A stretch of 64,000 nt of DNA from Syngnathus acus (taxonomy: Eukaryota > Chordata > Actinopteri > Syngnathiformes > Syngnathidae): assembly GCF_901709675.1 (NCBI RefSeq), contig NC_051093.1:4671053-4735052 (forward strand), given 5' to 3'. The notes beneath the pieces were generated by a model. That model saw only the letters and a list, made by a program, of their open reading frames with translations, did not search any database and had not been told where the DNA came from. A program made the translations under genes and the position numbers. Positions 1-10,412 of this stretch are shown here, one piece after another. Every line of letters starts with the position of its first letter. The first letter of the stretch is position 1.

Positions 1-635
1 AAAAGGGCATGAACAAGGGTCTTCCTGGTCACGAACAAATGGCCCTTCCATATTCTAAGCTCCTACACATTACTAAAACTAAAGCTTCTCTGTACCGCAA
101 AAATAGCTTATGGTAGTCTCACTGCTGCTAGTTTATCACCTAAAGGCAACATACAAAGACGCATAGAATCCAAATTTTACTACACTGCCTACAGAGAGGA
201 GGTCTGAGGTTGGCAGCCTGGTGCTCAGAGAATAACCTTGCCTTGAATACCAGCAAAAAAATGATCATCGATTTCAGGAAGAACAACACTGACATAGCCC
301 CCCTACACATCAACGGCGAGCGCTTGGAAAGCGTCCACACCCTTCAAGTATCTCGCCGTCCTCATCTCAGACAACACCTCCTGGTCAGAGAACATCACCT
401 CCATCACCAAGAAGGCACAGCAGCGGCTACAGTTCTTGAGTTCTCAGGAAGCACAACCTCAACTCCAACCTGCTGCTGAACTTCTACCGCTCATCCATTG
501 AGAGTTTGCTGACATATTGCATCACAGTATGGTTTGTCTGCAGAGAGTTGTCAAGGCAGCACAGAAGATCGTCGGCTGCCCACTCCCCTCCCTGACGGAC
601 ATTTACACCTCCTGCTGTCTCAGCAGAGCTAAGGC

Positions 636-1064
636 TGTTAGGGTTTGCAGAATATCTTCATCGTATGATTATGTTGGAATGTAACCTGTAATAATTTACC
701 TAGCTTGTCCTGTCTTACCAAAAGTAGTAGACCAAAGTGCTAAGATATTTTCACCTGATTGACTAGCTGCAGAGGAAGCAATCAAAGTTGCTTTGTTTCC
801 ACAAAGTCGTAAAAGGCCCCCTGCTATGCTTTGATCAGCAGGGGAGCGTCTTCACCCCATCCTGGGTTCTCACACCCTCACTTTCAACCCCACTGTGTTT
901 CTTCTCAATAAATATGCACCTGATGAGGCCTGACTTCAGACTTCATTCGACCATCGCTGTAAGCACAGCGACGAGTGAACTCTCCGCCTGCAGGTGTCTG
1001 AAACGACTAACTTGTCTCCAGTGTGGTTCTTGCAAAATAAGTTAGAGTGAACACTACCCTAACA
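636..1064 (+). mobile_element. Solo LTR of an endogenous LTR retroelement, with 5-bp target duplication
   Basis: The 429-bp sequence starts TGTTAGGGT and ends ACCCTAACA, a TG...CA terminus with 9-bp inverted ends. It is flanked by the direct repeat AAGGC (631-635 and 1065-1069). An AATAAA lies near 907. It interrupts the coding remnant of the LINE, which resumes after the repeat. No internal retroviral genes are present, so it is a solo LTR left by recombination. A diverged relative lies at about 1417-2512. Confidence 0.85.
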
Positions 1065-1416
1065 AAGGCAATCTCAGGAGACTTCTCCCATACTGGCTCT
1101 GTCCTGTTTGACCTGTTGCCCTCGGGGAGGCGTTACAGAAATATCAGGACAAGGACAACCAGACTTAAAACCAGCTTCTTTCCAAGAGCCATAAATGGTC
1201 TCAATACGAACGTGCGATAAGCCTGATCTCTTTGGACTACATTCTTCTACATGCAATATATTTATGCTTGGTCACCATAATTGTGCAATTGCATAGCCAT
1301 TGTATTCCTTTGTTCAGACAAGCGTTGTGGGTCTTACCTTAGCAAACTAACAACAACCATAACCTAACCATAACTGTGATAACTGTGCAGTTGTCACTTT
1401 GCAACCTTGTTTACAT

Positions 1417-2512
1417 TGTATTCAGGGTTTTCCAAACTATCTTGATCGTATGATTATGTTGGAATGTAACCTGTAATAAATAACCTAGCTCGATTAGTTT
1501 TATGCTTATGTTGGAATGTAACCTGTAATAAATAACCTAGCTTGTCCCATCCTACACAACGTCGTAAAACACCCCCTGCTATGTTTTGACTACAGGTCAA
1601 GGGCTTTCCTCTCCATCCAGTCCACTGTCACCCCCACCCTGTTTCTCTTAATAAAAATGCTCTTGCAAGAGGCCAGAATCAGACCTCATTCGATCATCGC
1701 TGTACGCACAGCGAGGAATGGTTCTCCATTTGCAAATGCTTAAAAAGGGCATACTGAACTAAATTCCTGGGAGTCCACATCACAGATGACCTCACCTGGA
1801 CTGTGAACACCACAACACTGGTCAAGAGGGCACAGAAGCGCTTGTACTTCCTGCGGAGGATGAGGAGAGCCCACCTGCCCCCACCCATCATGAGGACGTT
1901 CTACCGAAGCACCATAGAGAGCATTCTGACAAGCTGTCTCTCGGTGTGGTGTGGAGGTTGCAGCGCCTCCGAGTGGAAGAACCTGAGGAGAGTGGTGAGG
2001 ACAGCAGAGAGGATCATCGGGGCTCCTCTTCCCTCCATTCAGGACTTGTCATCCCAGCGCTGCGTGTCCCGAGCCCGTAATATTATCAGTGACCCATCAC
2101 ACCCCCACCATGGACTGTTCTCCCTGCTGCCCTCTGGGAAGAGGTTTCGCAGCATCCGCTGCAGGTCCACCAGGTTCTGCAATAGTTTTTTCCCTGCTGT
2201 CGTCAGGCTGTTGAACATTCAAACGTAGCATTCCTCTGCACACTTGTAAATACTGCTTTTGTCTCCTGCACTGTTTACATACTTTATCACTGCTGCACTT
2301 TGTACTTTATAATTATCTTATTTCATATTTTTATATAGAATGTCACTTTTTTAACCAGCCGAAATACCTCTACATTGTTGAAAGCCGTATGCAACGAAAT
2401 TTCGTTTTGTACACACCGAGTGTCGACAAAATGACAATAAAGTTCTGTCTAAGTCTAAGTCTGTCTCCCGTGTGGTTCTTGCAAAAATAAGTTAGTGAGC
2501 ACCACTCTAACA
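1417..2512 (+). mobile_element. Second, diverged LTR of the same family, itself split by a LINE
   Basis: The stretches 1417-1755 and 2456-2512 match the first LTR in order: the GTATGATTATGTTGG block, the CCCCCTGCTATG block, AATAAA, and the terminal GTGTGGTTCTTGC...CTAACA. An internal segment around TTATGTTGGAATGTAACC is duplicated at 1450-1550. A LINE 3' fragment (about 1756-2455) sits inside. The 5' boundary and target duplication are unclear. Confidence 0.65.
1756..2455 (+). repeat. L2-like LINE 3' fragment with readable RT C-terminus
   Basis: An open stretch to the stop near 2226 encodes the end of a reverse transcriptase ORF (KRAQKRLYFLRRMRR, FYRSTIESILTSCLSVW, LFSLLPSGKRFRS). It is followed by a 3' UTR ending in a tandem aagtctaagtctgtct tail after AATAAAG. 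It is 5'-truncated and inserted in the second LTR. It differs from the outer LINE by eye, so it is a separate subfamily. Non-functional. Confidence 0.75.
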
Positions 2513-2720
2513 GTCTCAGAAAATTTGAATATTGTGATGAAGTTCTTTATTTTCTGACATGCATTAAGCTGTAAGCCATAATCAGCAATATTAAAATAAT
2601 AAAAGGCTTGCAATATTTCAGTTGATTTGTAATGAGTCCAGAATGTATGACATTTTTGGTTTTTGTAATTGCATTTCAGAAAATAAAGAACTTTATCACA
2701 ATATTCAAATTTTCTGAGAC
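2513..2720. mobile_element. MITE with 45-bp terminal inverted repeats, Tc1/mariner-like
   Basis: The 208-bp element begins GTCTCAGAAAATTTGAATAT and ends with its reverse complement; the arms (2513-2557 and 2676-2720) differ at about one base. There is no coding capacity. The termini and A+T-rich core resemble a widespread vertebrate mariner-type MITE; this assignment is from memory. Its left end abuts the second LTR exactly. Confidence 0.8.
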
Positions 2721-3053
2721 CGGTTAACATCTATCTTATTTTCCTTACTTTATTTGTTTCTATATACTTTGTTTTATTTTGCACTGTTGGGCAGTTCCAA
2801 TCTTGTTATACTATGTATAATGAAAAATAAAAGGCATTCTGATTCTGATGATTTTTGACACCTCCACATGAGACTCATAATTTAGTCCCTTCCGGGAAAA
2901 GGAAACCAGAAGGGAAACAATAGGGAAACGCCGCCCCTCCAGTAAGGCCGCTTGTGTCTGCAGGGTTGTCGTTGAGGCTGCCCAAGCTCGTCCAAGCTTA
3001 GGTTGGACTTGTTTCTTCTCTGCCAGTAAGTAAATTCTTCTGCAGGTCTTTAA

Positions 3054-3412
3054 ATGCTAACCATTCTATCTATCAATAAATGCTCCTCAGGCGACACTTC
3101 TGTGAAGCTCCTGAAGTATGCGGATGACACCACTCTCATCGGACTGATCCTGGACGGAGACAAGACTGCGTACAGACAGGAGGTGGAGCGACTGGTCCAC
3201 TGGTGCAGCCAAAACCACCTGGAGCTGAACCCGCTCAAGACCGTGGAGATGACAGTGGACCAGGAGAGACCCTTCACCACTTCCACCCCTCCCCTTCAAG
3301 TTCCTAGGATCACAATCTCTCGTGACCTAAAATGGACCGGCCACATAGACTGTGTCCGGAAGAAGGCCCAGCAGCAGCTGTACTTTCTGAGACAGCTCAG
3401 GAAGTGTGTGTG
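3054..3412 (+). repeat. LINE reverse transcriptase fragment with YADD catalytic motif
   Basis: An open stretch encodes LKYADDTTLIGLI followed by VHWCSQNHLELNPLKT and KKAQQQLYFLRQLRK. This is the palm and thumb region of an L2/CR1-clade reverse transcriptase, including the catalytic YADD. It is truncated on both sides and runs into a short TG repeat near 3405-3416. It is a third LINE piece, not joined to the earlier two. Confidence 0.8.
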
Positions 3413-3551
3413 TGTTGGGGGTTGCTCTCCCTAGTGGTAGAGGAATCAGTTCTATAAATGACAAAACTACGTACATGAGCTGTTGTACGATAGTTTAATT
3501 GAATATTATTTTCTGGTCATTAAGGTGATACTGAGAGAGGGAAGTAGAATC

Positions 3552-3636
3552 TCCTCAAAGTATTGGAACAGCAAGATTACCTCCAAAAACCTTGGGATTG
3601 CCCATGCTAGCTATTCCAATACGTTTGGAGGCAACT
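3552..3636. repeat. Small inverted repeat (possible MITE remnant)
   Basis: The ends read cctcaaagtattggaacagc and its imperfect reverse complement gctattccaatacgtttgga, with about 40 bp between. It lies just beyond the 3' end of the TRIM gene. Family unknown. Confidence 0.4.
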
Positions 3637-3676
3637 GTATACCTCCAGGTGGTAACATGGTGTTGACTTGCTTCCT

Positions 3677-6303
3677 TCACCATGTGGCGCTGTTCCACAC
3701 CGCTACGGTAGCAGGGCAGATTTTGAGCGGGTTGGGGTTATTCCCGTTGATATTTGCCCCAGGGCAGAAGAACGGATACATTTTGTCTGCGAAGAAGTCG
3801 GTGAATGTGTAGATGGTTGTCATGCTGACCGGATTGGAGAAGATCACCTCGCCGGCGTCGTAGTCCAGCTGCACCCTGACCCTGTTTAACTCGTCCTCCA
3901 CACGCAAGGTGGTGCTGGGCCTGGTCATGGCCAAGTACTCGCCCTCGTAGTGTGAGATCATCCAAAAACCGCCCTCGGGGCAGCCGGAGATGCGGCCTTT
4001 CCTGTCGATGGACTCCTTGACCACCCCGAGCATCCAGTCTTCCTTGTCTCCCACCTCCACCTCCCAGGCGTGGCGGCCCGCCGTGAAGCCTTCGGAGCCC
4101 AACACGAAGACAAAGTGGCCGAACCGCTCCGGGTTGTCTGGGAGCTGCTGGAGGGAGCCGCTGTTAGCCACGCAAGTGAGGTCCTTGGAGATGGACAACC
4201 ACGAATACGCCGTGTTGGGATCCAGGGTGATGGGTGCTAAAAGAAAAAATGAGCATCATATTCAAACATATGTAAAAATGTGGCTAATTTACTAATTATC
4301 TCCGCACAGATTGCCCACCCATTTTTCTCCCACGCTCTGCTTCTGCAAGTTGAATCAAACAAGCTCCACCCCCGGTTGTCATGGTAACGAGAAAATAGCC
4401 CTGCTCTACATAAATAAAGCATTGCAATGTGCTTACTGTACTGAACCATGGCCACCATCTTCGCCCAAATGTGGTACTTGAGGGAACTGACGTGCTTTGC
4501 CACGTTGAGAAGCGCTCCAGGCACTTTTCCCGGATCCTTCACTTGAATCTCTGCCCTTTGAACCATCCGAAAAAAAATAACATTCAAATCTTCTAACACA
4601 CACACAATCGAGTTAAAGTGGTTACGACATCGTCATGAATATAAACACGCCTTACCTTTTCTTCGTGTTGGGATAGTTCTAGAATGAAAAGTGAAAAAAC
4701 ATTCAAGTATGAATCTATTTCTAACATTCTTTTAATGACAGTATCCCTTTATTTGTCCGCTCGGCTTGCAGATGAATCGGCAAAACGTAAAGTCACCTGC
4801 AGGAAGCGCGCGTCGGCGGACGCGATCTCATTCTCCACGGCGATGACAGCGTGCGAGAAGGTAAGGATGTCTCTGGTGATGCTGTCGGCCTTCTTCTTCA
4901 CCAGCTCTCGCTTCTCCTCCGCCTCCTGCTGCACGACGGCCAGCCGTGTTGTTTCCTCCTTTTGTAGGAAGTCACGCAGCTGCTGAAACTCCTCTTTGAT
5001 ATGCTGCTCAGTGGCCTGAGTTTGGTTCTGAAACAAATACAAACGAGTCAACAACATAGATTACGACTCCAAATTGTACACAAGGGGTGCATGTCAGGTT
5101 CAGTAAACTTTAACTAGTGGCTCAAAAGCTCCCTCTAGTGGCGTGTGATTGAATCATTGTCTCAGTAGAGTTCAGTTGTATTTAACTTTGAACTACATTA
5201 AATTGTTTAAGAATGTTTTCTTTTTTTTTCCATTTTGTGCAATTTTAATTGAATCATTTTGTCATTACTTTTTAAATGTTGCCCACACTTTCTTTTTCAA
5301 TAAAACAAAAAGATGCATCAAAAAACAGTTGTCTATTATTCACCTACAAAAACATCTTTCATCACGTTGGATTGTTTTCAAAGCATTCTGTTTGTTGATA
5401 CCTTGATGTGCACAGTTGTGTCATCACACTCCTGCTTGGCCTCATACAGGCGCCGCAGGTTCTTCTTTAGGGGGATCAGATCCTTCTTCAGCTCTTCCTG
5501 AGGGCGACACCATGACATGTCAAAGAATAGACAGGTGTAAGGGTGATGACACATTTCATAGTCTTGCATTTGAACCATATGAAATATAAAACAAGCAAAA
5601 AAAAAAAAAAAAATTATAGTTGCTCAAGCATAACAATGCCGAATTAAACATACAAAACACATTGATAGTGATGAATCATAACGGGCCAAATGAAATCCCC
5701 AAAATATGAAAACACAGCCAAAGACACAAGAAAATCTGTCGCTAGCACCAGACCTACCTTACAATCGTGCGCACCTTCTTCCAGAGGACACACTCTGTGA
5801 CCGTGGTGTTTCTTGGAGGTGTGGCACACGCAGCAGAGGACCTCAAAGTCATCCAGGCAGAAGAGCTTGAGGACTTCTCCATGGGAATCACACCTCACCA
5901 CCTGCTGCTGCTGCTCCTCGTCCCAGTGGCCGTTCAGTCCTGTAGCCCCCGCGCTGTCCGCCCGGCGCCGCTGCTCCACCAGAAAGGTGTCAGCCACGTT
6001 CCTGAGGGCCAAGCTGACGGTGGGCTCGGTCAGCGAGCATTTCCTGCGACAGATAGGGCACTCACGGCGGGCCTTCTTCTTGTTCCAAAACTGCTGCAGG
6101 CAAGCCCGGCAGAAGCTGTGGCTGCACTTGAGCACCACGGGCTCCTTGAAGATCTCACAGCACACCGGGCACGACAGCTCCTCTTCCAGCACGGAACTCG
6201 AGCGCGACGACACGGCCCTCGGTCGCAGGGCCGTGTTCGCCTTGGAGGTCTGCAGGAAGGAAAGCTTCCCGGGCTGGGAGGAAGCGCGTGGGCGTGACGC
6301 CAT
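3677..6303 (-). CDS. TRIM35-like RING/B-box/coiled-coil/B30.2 E3 ubiquitin ligase
   Basis: Six exons: 6303-5758, 5497-5402, 5027-4797, 4678-4656, 4555-4437 and 4236-3677. They give 524 residues. The RING finger is at residues about 45-85 (CPVCCEIF...CSHSFCRACLQ...CPICRRK) and the B-box at about 138-176 (CDSHGEVLKLFCLDD...CHTSKKHHGHRVCP). A coiled coil follows, encoded by the 96-bp and 231-bp exons. The 23-bp fourth exon is typical of class IV TRIM genes. The last exon encodes the PRY-SPRY (B30.2) domain (LDPNTAYSWLSISKD, ERFGHFVFVLGSEGF, HAWEVEVGDKEDWMLGV, GFWMISHYEGEYLAM). The role is inferred from the family: E3 ligase, often in innate immunity. The nearest class by eye is TRIM35 / zinc-binding protein A33; the exact orthologue is not resolved. 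It is intact, on the same strand as gipc1 and downstream of it. A paralogue with the same exon plan lies at 58.5-60.7 kb. Confidence 0.92.
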
Positions 6304-7892
6304 GGCTTAGATAATGCGATCCTCAAACTGCCAAGAGTGGACTAGGCTGGGTTTACGGCAACAGGGGCTTTTGAACTACAGGGACTCGAAAAACAGGTTT
6401 GGGAAAAGCCCTCATTGGCTACTTTATTTTTTTACGTGGAAACAGCAACACATGGTCATGTGATGCACAGTGTCAACCTGAGCAGAAAAAAACCTAATTG
6501 TGTCCAAAATGGTGAGAAAGAAACTGAAGCAAAAACACCAACCATGTGATCTTGATTAGAACTGCATTATAATTAGCCATGAAGAGTGCCATACAAAGTC
6601 ACGTTTGCTGCAGTCAGTGTTTAGTAACATCATCTCCAAAGTGTGAATAACAAAATGGCTTCAGAATTCTGCCCACACACAAGAGCATGTTTTTCCCCCA
6701 AACATGCAAGAAGACGCATAACAGGAAGTCGTTCCTAGTAGACCTTCCTCCTATATGAACTCATATTGAAAAGAAAAAAGTGTTTTTATAACTTAAATTC
6801 CTTTACTTCCACAGCGCTGTCATGTTTATCACTTTATATAAAAACACTAGCCATAAAAAAAAAAACAGCAAAGCAACTAAACTGCATCTCTGAACCTAAA
6901 CAAGTAACCTAACACTGCTTTATTTATTTTTTTTACAATATAAGTGTCATCAAAAGTAATATCGCAGTCACCACAATAGAAGGTGCGACTCAAACACTAC
7001 TGCCTGGCAAGCTACACTTAATATTATGACCTTTTTGACAGCCCACTTCTCCTTTGGAAGTCAAATACAGCAAAGTTGATGAATAAAAATTAAAACATGC
7101 TTGTCAAAAAAAAAATAAAGCAAGTAGAGAGGCTCGGAACAAACAACACTGCCAATACAACAGAGGCTCTGTTGTCTCGGGCCACCGAACACCATCGATT
7201 TGTGTGTGTGTGGAAGGGGAGGGGCAACCAATATATGGCCCACCATGCAAGTTGACACACATACAAACTAAATAGGAAACATTACCAAAACAAATTGAAC
7301 ATTTAAGACATGCGTGGCCCTTGAGGGACTGAAATGGCAGCTTGATAGGGAAAAGATTTCTCAACCCTGCAGTAGTCAGTGTGCGGCATGCGCGTTCGCG
7401 AGGCTCGTCTTCATGCTTACACACGCATATTCCTTCACACCTGCCGAGGAATGCTAGGGCCACACTCAAAAAAAATAAGAATTGCACTACCAGATTTATG
7501 TGAAAATCATACACACATAAGTTGCATGCAAAAACCAGACGAATCTTTAAATTACTGTGATTTTTGCGACGCTGGAACGGATTAGTGGCATTTCCATTCA
7601 TTTCAATGGGGAAAGATGATTTGAGATGTATCAGAGAAAATACATTTGAACTTTCCAGGGTGGCCCCGACACCCCTTTACAGATGGGAACCACAGGAAGA
7701 CGAGCTAAAATAAAAATAAATGCACTTGATTTCCGCCTCTTTGTCACAAAAGTCTCTACCAAAGACAAAAATGGCAAACAGCAGGAGTTAAACAGTATAG
7801 TGAATAAAAACAAACCATTTGTGTTGAGTTCCCAAGTAGTGACCACACACACACACAAGTCCGTCAGGCTCCGTCGGCAAGTCATGTGACGT
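6304..7892. other. Spacer: TRIM promoter side and probable gipc1 3' UTR
   Basis: No convincing ORF is present. The AT-rich part from about 6900 to 7892 is likely gipc1 3' UTR; the reverse complement of AATAAA is present at 6919-6924 as a candidate polyadenylation signal. The stretch 6304-6420 must hold the TRIM 5' UTR and promoter. Confidence 0.45.
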
Positions 7893-9353
7893 TCACACCC
7901 GTCCGACTTTAGCGTCGCCGATAGCGCCCCACACGTCGAAGACAAACTCATCCGGGAAGGCGAAGTCTCCCAACGTCTCGTCGAGAGCCTCGGCAAACTC
8001 GTCTGGGTTCTTTTTGTCCTTTCCCAGCTCCACCATGGTGGCCGCTGGAGGGAAAAGTTTCAAATTAGGCTTCCAAAATTCAATATAAATTAACAGGAGA
8101 ATTAGCTTACAAAAATGTCTCTTAAATGTTAGCAAGACTTGACTATAGCCTACAGTGGACGTACCCAGCTCGCTATCTCTGATGCCCATGTAGCTCTCCA
8201 GGAGGTCGTCTACCTTCTCAATGGCTTTTTCCTCAAATGCCGAGGGCTGAAGAAGGCGTGACAAACCAAAACATTACACACTCAAAATACACAATTGAGA
8301 AAATGTCAACTCGTCAGAGTTCACTGCAAGCTCACCACTTCCTCTACGGTAGCGGGACCCTTAGAACGCAACCGTAAGGTTCCCCTGCCGGTGCCTAGCT
8401 GGACCCCGGATGATGACCTGGAGCCTCCAGATCGCTGGCTGATCATATCTGCACATAGCAAACACTCAGTCACACACACACAGTACACAGACGGGAAGAT
8501 AAAATCCACGTCAGCTCTACCGAAGGCTTTGAGCGGCTCCACCAGCTTGATGGTGAAGTCCTTGCCCTTGGGCAGCTCCTTGAGCATCTTGGCAACCTCG
8601 TAATGCCGACAGCCAATCAGGCGATGGCCGTTGATGGACTCGATCATGTCGCCCACGTTGATCACCTGGATCTGATGGATGATGCTACCTTCGCGGATTC
8701 TCTGCAGGAGATGTGCGGGGAGGCGTGGATATAAAAAAAAAAAATTTGGAATCTTCTATTTTTTTCCACTTCACTGGAGAGAACTTTTCAAGAAAAGGGC
8801 CTCACCTTGATGAAAGCATAACCGGCTCCATTATCAGTGATGGTCAAGCCAAGTGCATCCTCCCCTTTGTACACTTCAATTTCTTTCTTTTGGCCTTTAA
8901 TGTGGGCAAAGATGAAGTCCTCTAACCCAATCTGGCCTCCCAACAATTTGTCCATATCCACCTTGTGAGTGTTCAATGTGCAGAACATCACCTGCAGAGG
9001 AAAAGGAAAATGCTTATGTTGCTCAGGTCTTGATATGAAAGGTCCACGTGGCGACTCACCTCCGCCGGAGGGATCCCGAAGGCTTCGCCGATCTTGGCGT
9101 AGAGCTCCCGCACGTTGCTGAAGCCCTCGATGCGTCCGGTGGGGCTGCCGTGGGCCAGCTGGGTGTGGAAGATGAGGCGCGGCCGCATGCTGCTTGGCGG
9201 CGGGGGCAAACCCTCCGAGGCAGCGCCTTCTCCCAAGCCCACCACTCCGCTTCCGTTCAAACCGTCCACGTTGAGACCGGCGCGGATGGGCTCCGCTTCC
9301 TCATTTTCCACCAGGGGGGACGCCTTCTTTCTTCTTCCCAGACCCAGAGGCAT
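7893..9353 (-). CDS. gipc1: GIPC1, PDZ-domain adaptor (GAIP/RGS19-interacting protein)
   Basis: Six exons: 9353-9060, 8991-8806, 8701-8521, 8448-8336, 8246-8165 and 8044-7893. They give 335 residues, close to the 333 of mammalian GIPC1. The N-terminus [20 protein letters not shown] and the C-terminus [15 protein letters not shown] match the family almost exactly. The GH1 region ([19 protein letters not shown]) comes first. The PDZ domain spans about residues 130-215, with the carboxylate-binding loop as ALGLTITDN. The C-terminal GH2 region ([20 protein letters not shown]) is known in the family to bind myosin VI. GIPC1 links receptors such as neuropilin, TrkA and GLUT1 to endosomal trafficking. 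The gene is intact. Upstream untranslated exons probably lie in 9.4-10.1 kb but were not defined. Confidence 0.97.
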
Positions 9354-10412
9354 AGTCTTTCTGGGAGGGGGGGTTGTTGAGACAGTGGTGGTCCTATGAG
9401 CAGGTGAGTTGGATTTGTAGATGACAGTGAGACTGTGGTGCTTCAGACGAGCTCGAGAGCTGTCTTAAAGCGCCAGGGTGTGGACACACAAATCCACACA
9501 TCAGAGAAGTGGAATAGAAGTCCAGGAGGGGTTCCGCGGGGGGTCGTCCGCTGCTAAACAACAAAAAAGAATGGAAGAGGCGATGAGTGTTCTTTTGCTA
9601 CATAAGCGAACCCAAACAAAGCACATCTGTAGATGCTTTCAAATCCATGCATTTCCATAAAATGTTTTTTCTCACCTGTCATGTCACAGCTAGCACGCTA
9701 ACGGAAATCGGAAAGCCCAACACGCCCATTTAAACACAAACATGAATTACAACTGACGCCCTTATTAAAATTCTCAATTTAATAGTGACTTGTGAACAGA
9801 GTGTGGTTAAAACAGGACGGGCCAGTCAAGTCTTACCCGACCAGGAGTTTTGTCGTTAGCTAGTCCACTAACAGCAAGTCCTGAGGTGAAGTTGTCAACA
9901 AAATAAGATCCACAAATGAAATCGTAAGAGTTGGACCACCCAGCTGACAGTTGCGGTTGTTCTCGATGGGGTTTAAAAGCGAGGGGGGATGAAAGGCGCC
10001 GGGTGTGTACTGCTTGCGTGCTGGTATGCAGCTGCGGATGGTTAGCTTTAGCTTTCCAGCCCGGTTAGGGGTGGAGCAATGATGCATCCACGTTCACTTG
10101 GAAAAATGAAACGCATTAAGGGTAGAGCCATGACGCTTTCACGTCTACTCGGAAACATGACTATCCACATTCCGGACTGTTATTCAAAATATTTTTACAT
10201 GGATCACTACAGTTCAAACGTTTAATGATACGTGTAGTTATGCCAGCATAAATACTTGAATGCACCAAGTTTGTCCTCTTTCTTGGCTTCCGGAGACATC
10301 TTGTTTTTATGTAAAAAATATTTTCTTTTAAAAAGTCCACACTTTGTTCATAGTTGCCTGCACAAGTCTTGCAACACAGGCTAAAGTCTTTATATTTCAT
10401 TTTGGTGTGGAA
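9354..10412. other. gipc1 5' region and pim-like A 3' flank
   Basis: No coding exon is seen. The stretch 9354-10080 likely contains the gipc1 5' UTR, introns and promoter. The stretch 10100-10412 lies just past the PIM-like A stop. Confidence 0.4.

Larger units (their letters stand above)
186..2858 (+). repeat. L2/CR1-like LINE, broken into three pieces by later insertions
   Basis: Pieces at about 186-635, 1065-1417 and 2721-2858 read as one non-LTR retrotransposon 3' end. The first two carry degraded C-terminal reverse transcriptase sequence (AAWCSENNLALNTSK, then the thumb-like YRSSIESLLTYC region), with stops and frameshifts. The last piece ends in a short tandem tail (attctgattctga) after AATAAA, typical of L2-like 3' ends. 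A solo LTR (636-1064), a second LTR-like sequence (about 1417-2512) and a MITE (2513-2720) split it. The family name is inferred from protein similarity by eye; it could be another CR1/L2/Rex1 clade. The element is inactive. Confidence 0.7.

Noticed and set aside
5767-6310. Long + strand ORFs over the TRIM RING exon
   Set aside because: Shadow frames of the RING/B-box exon, which has clear zinc-ligand motifs on the - strand.
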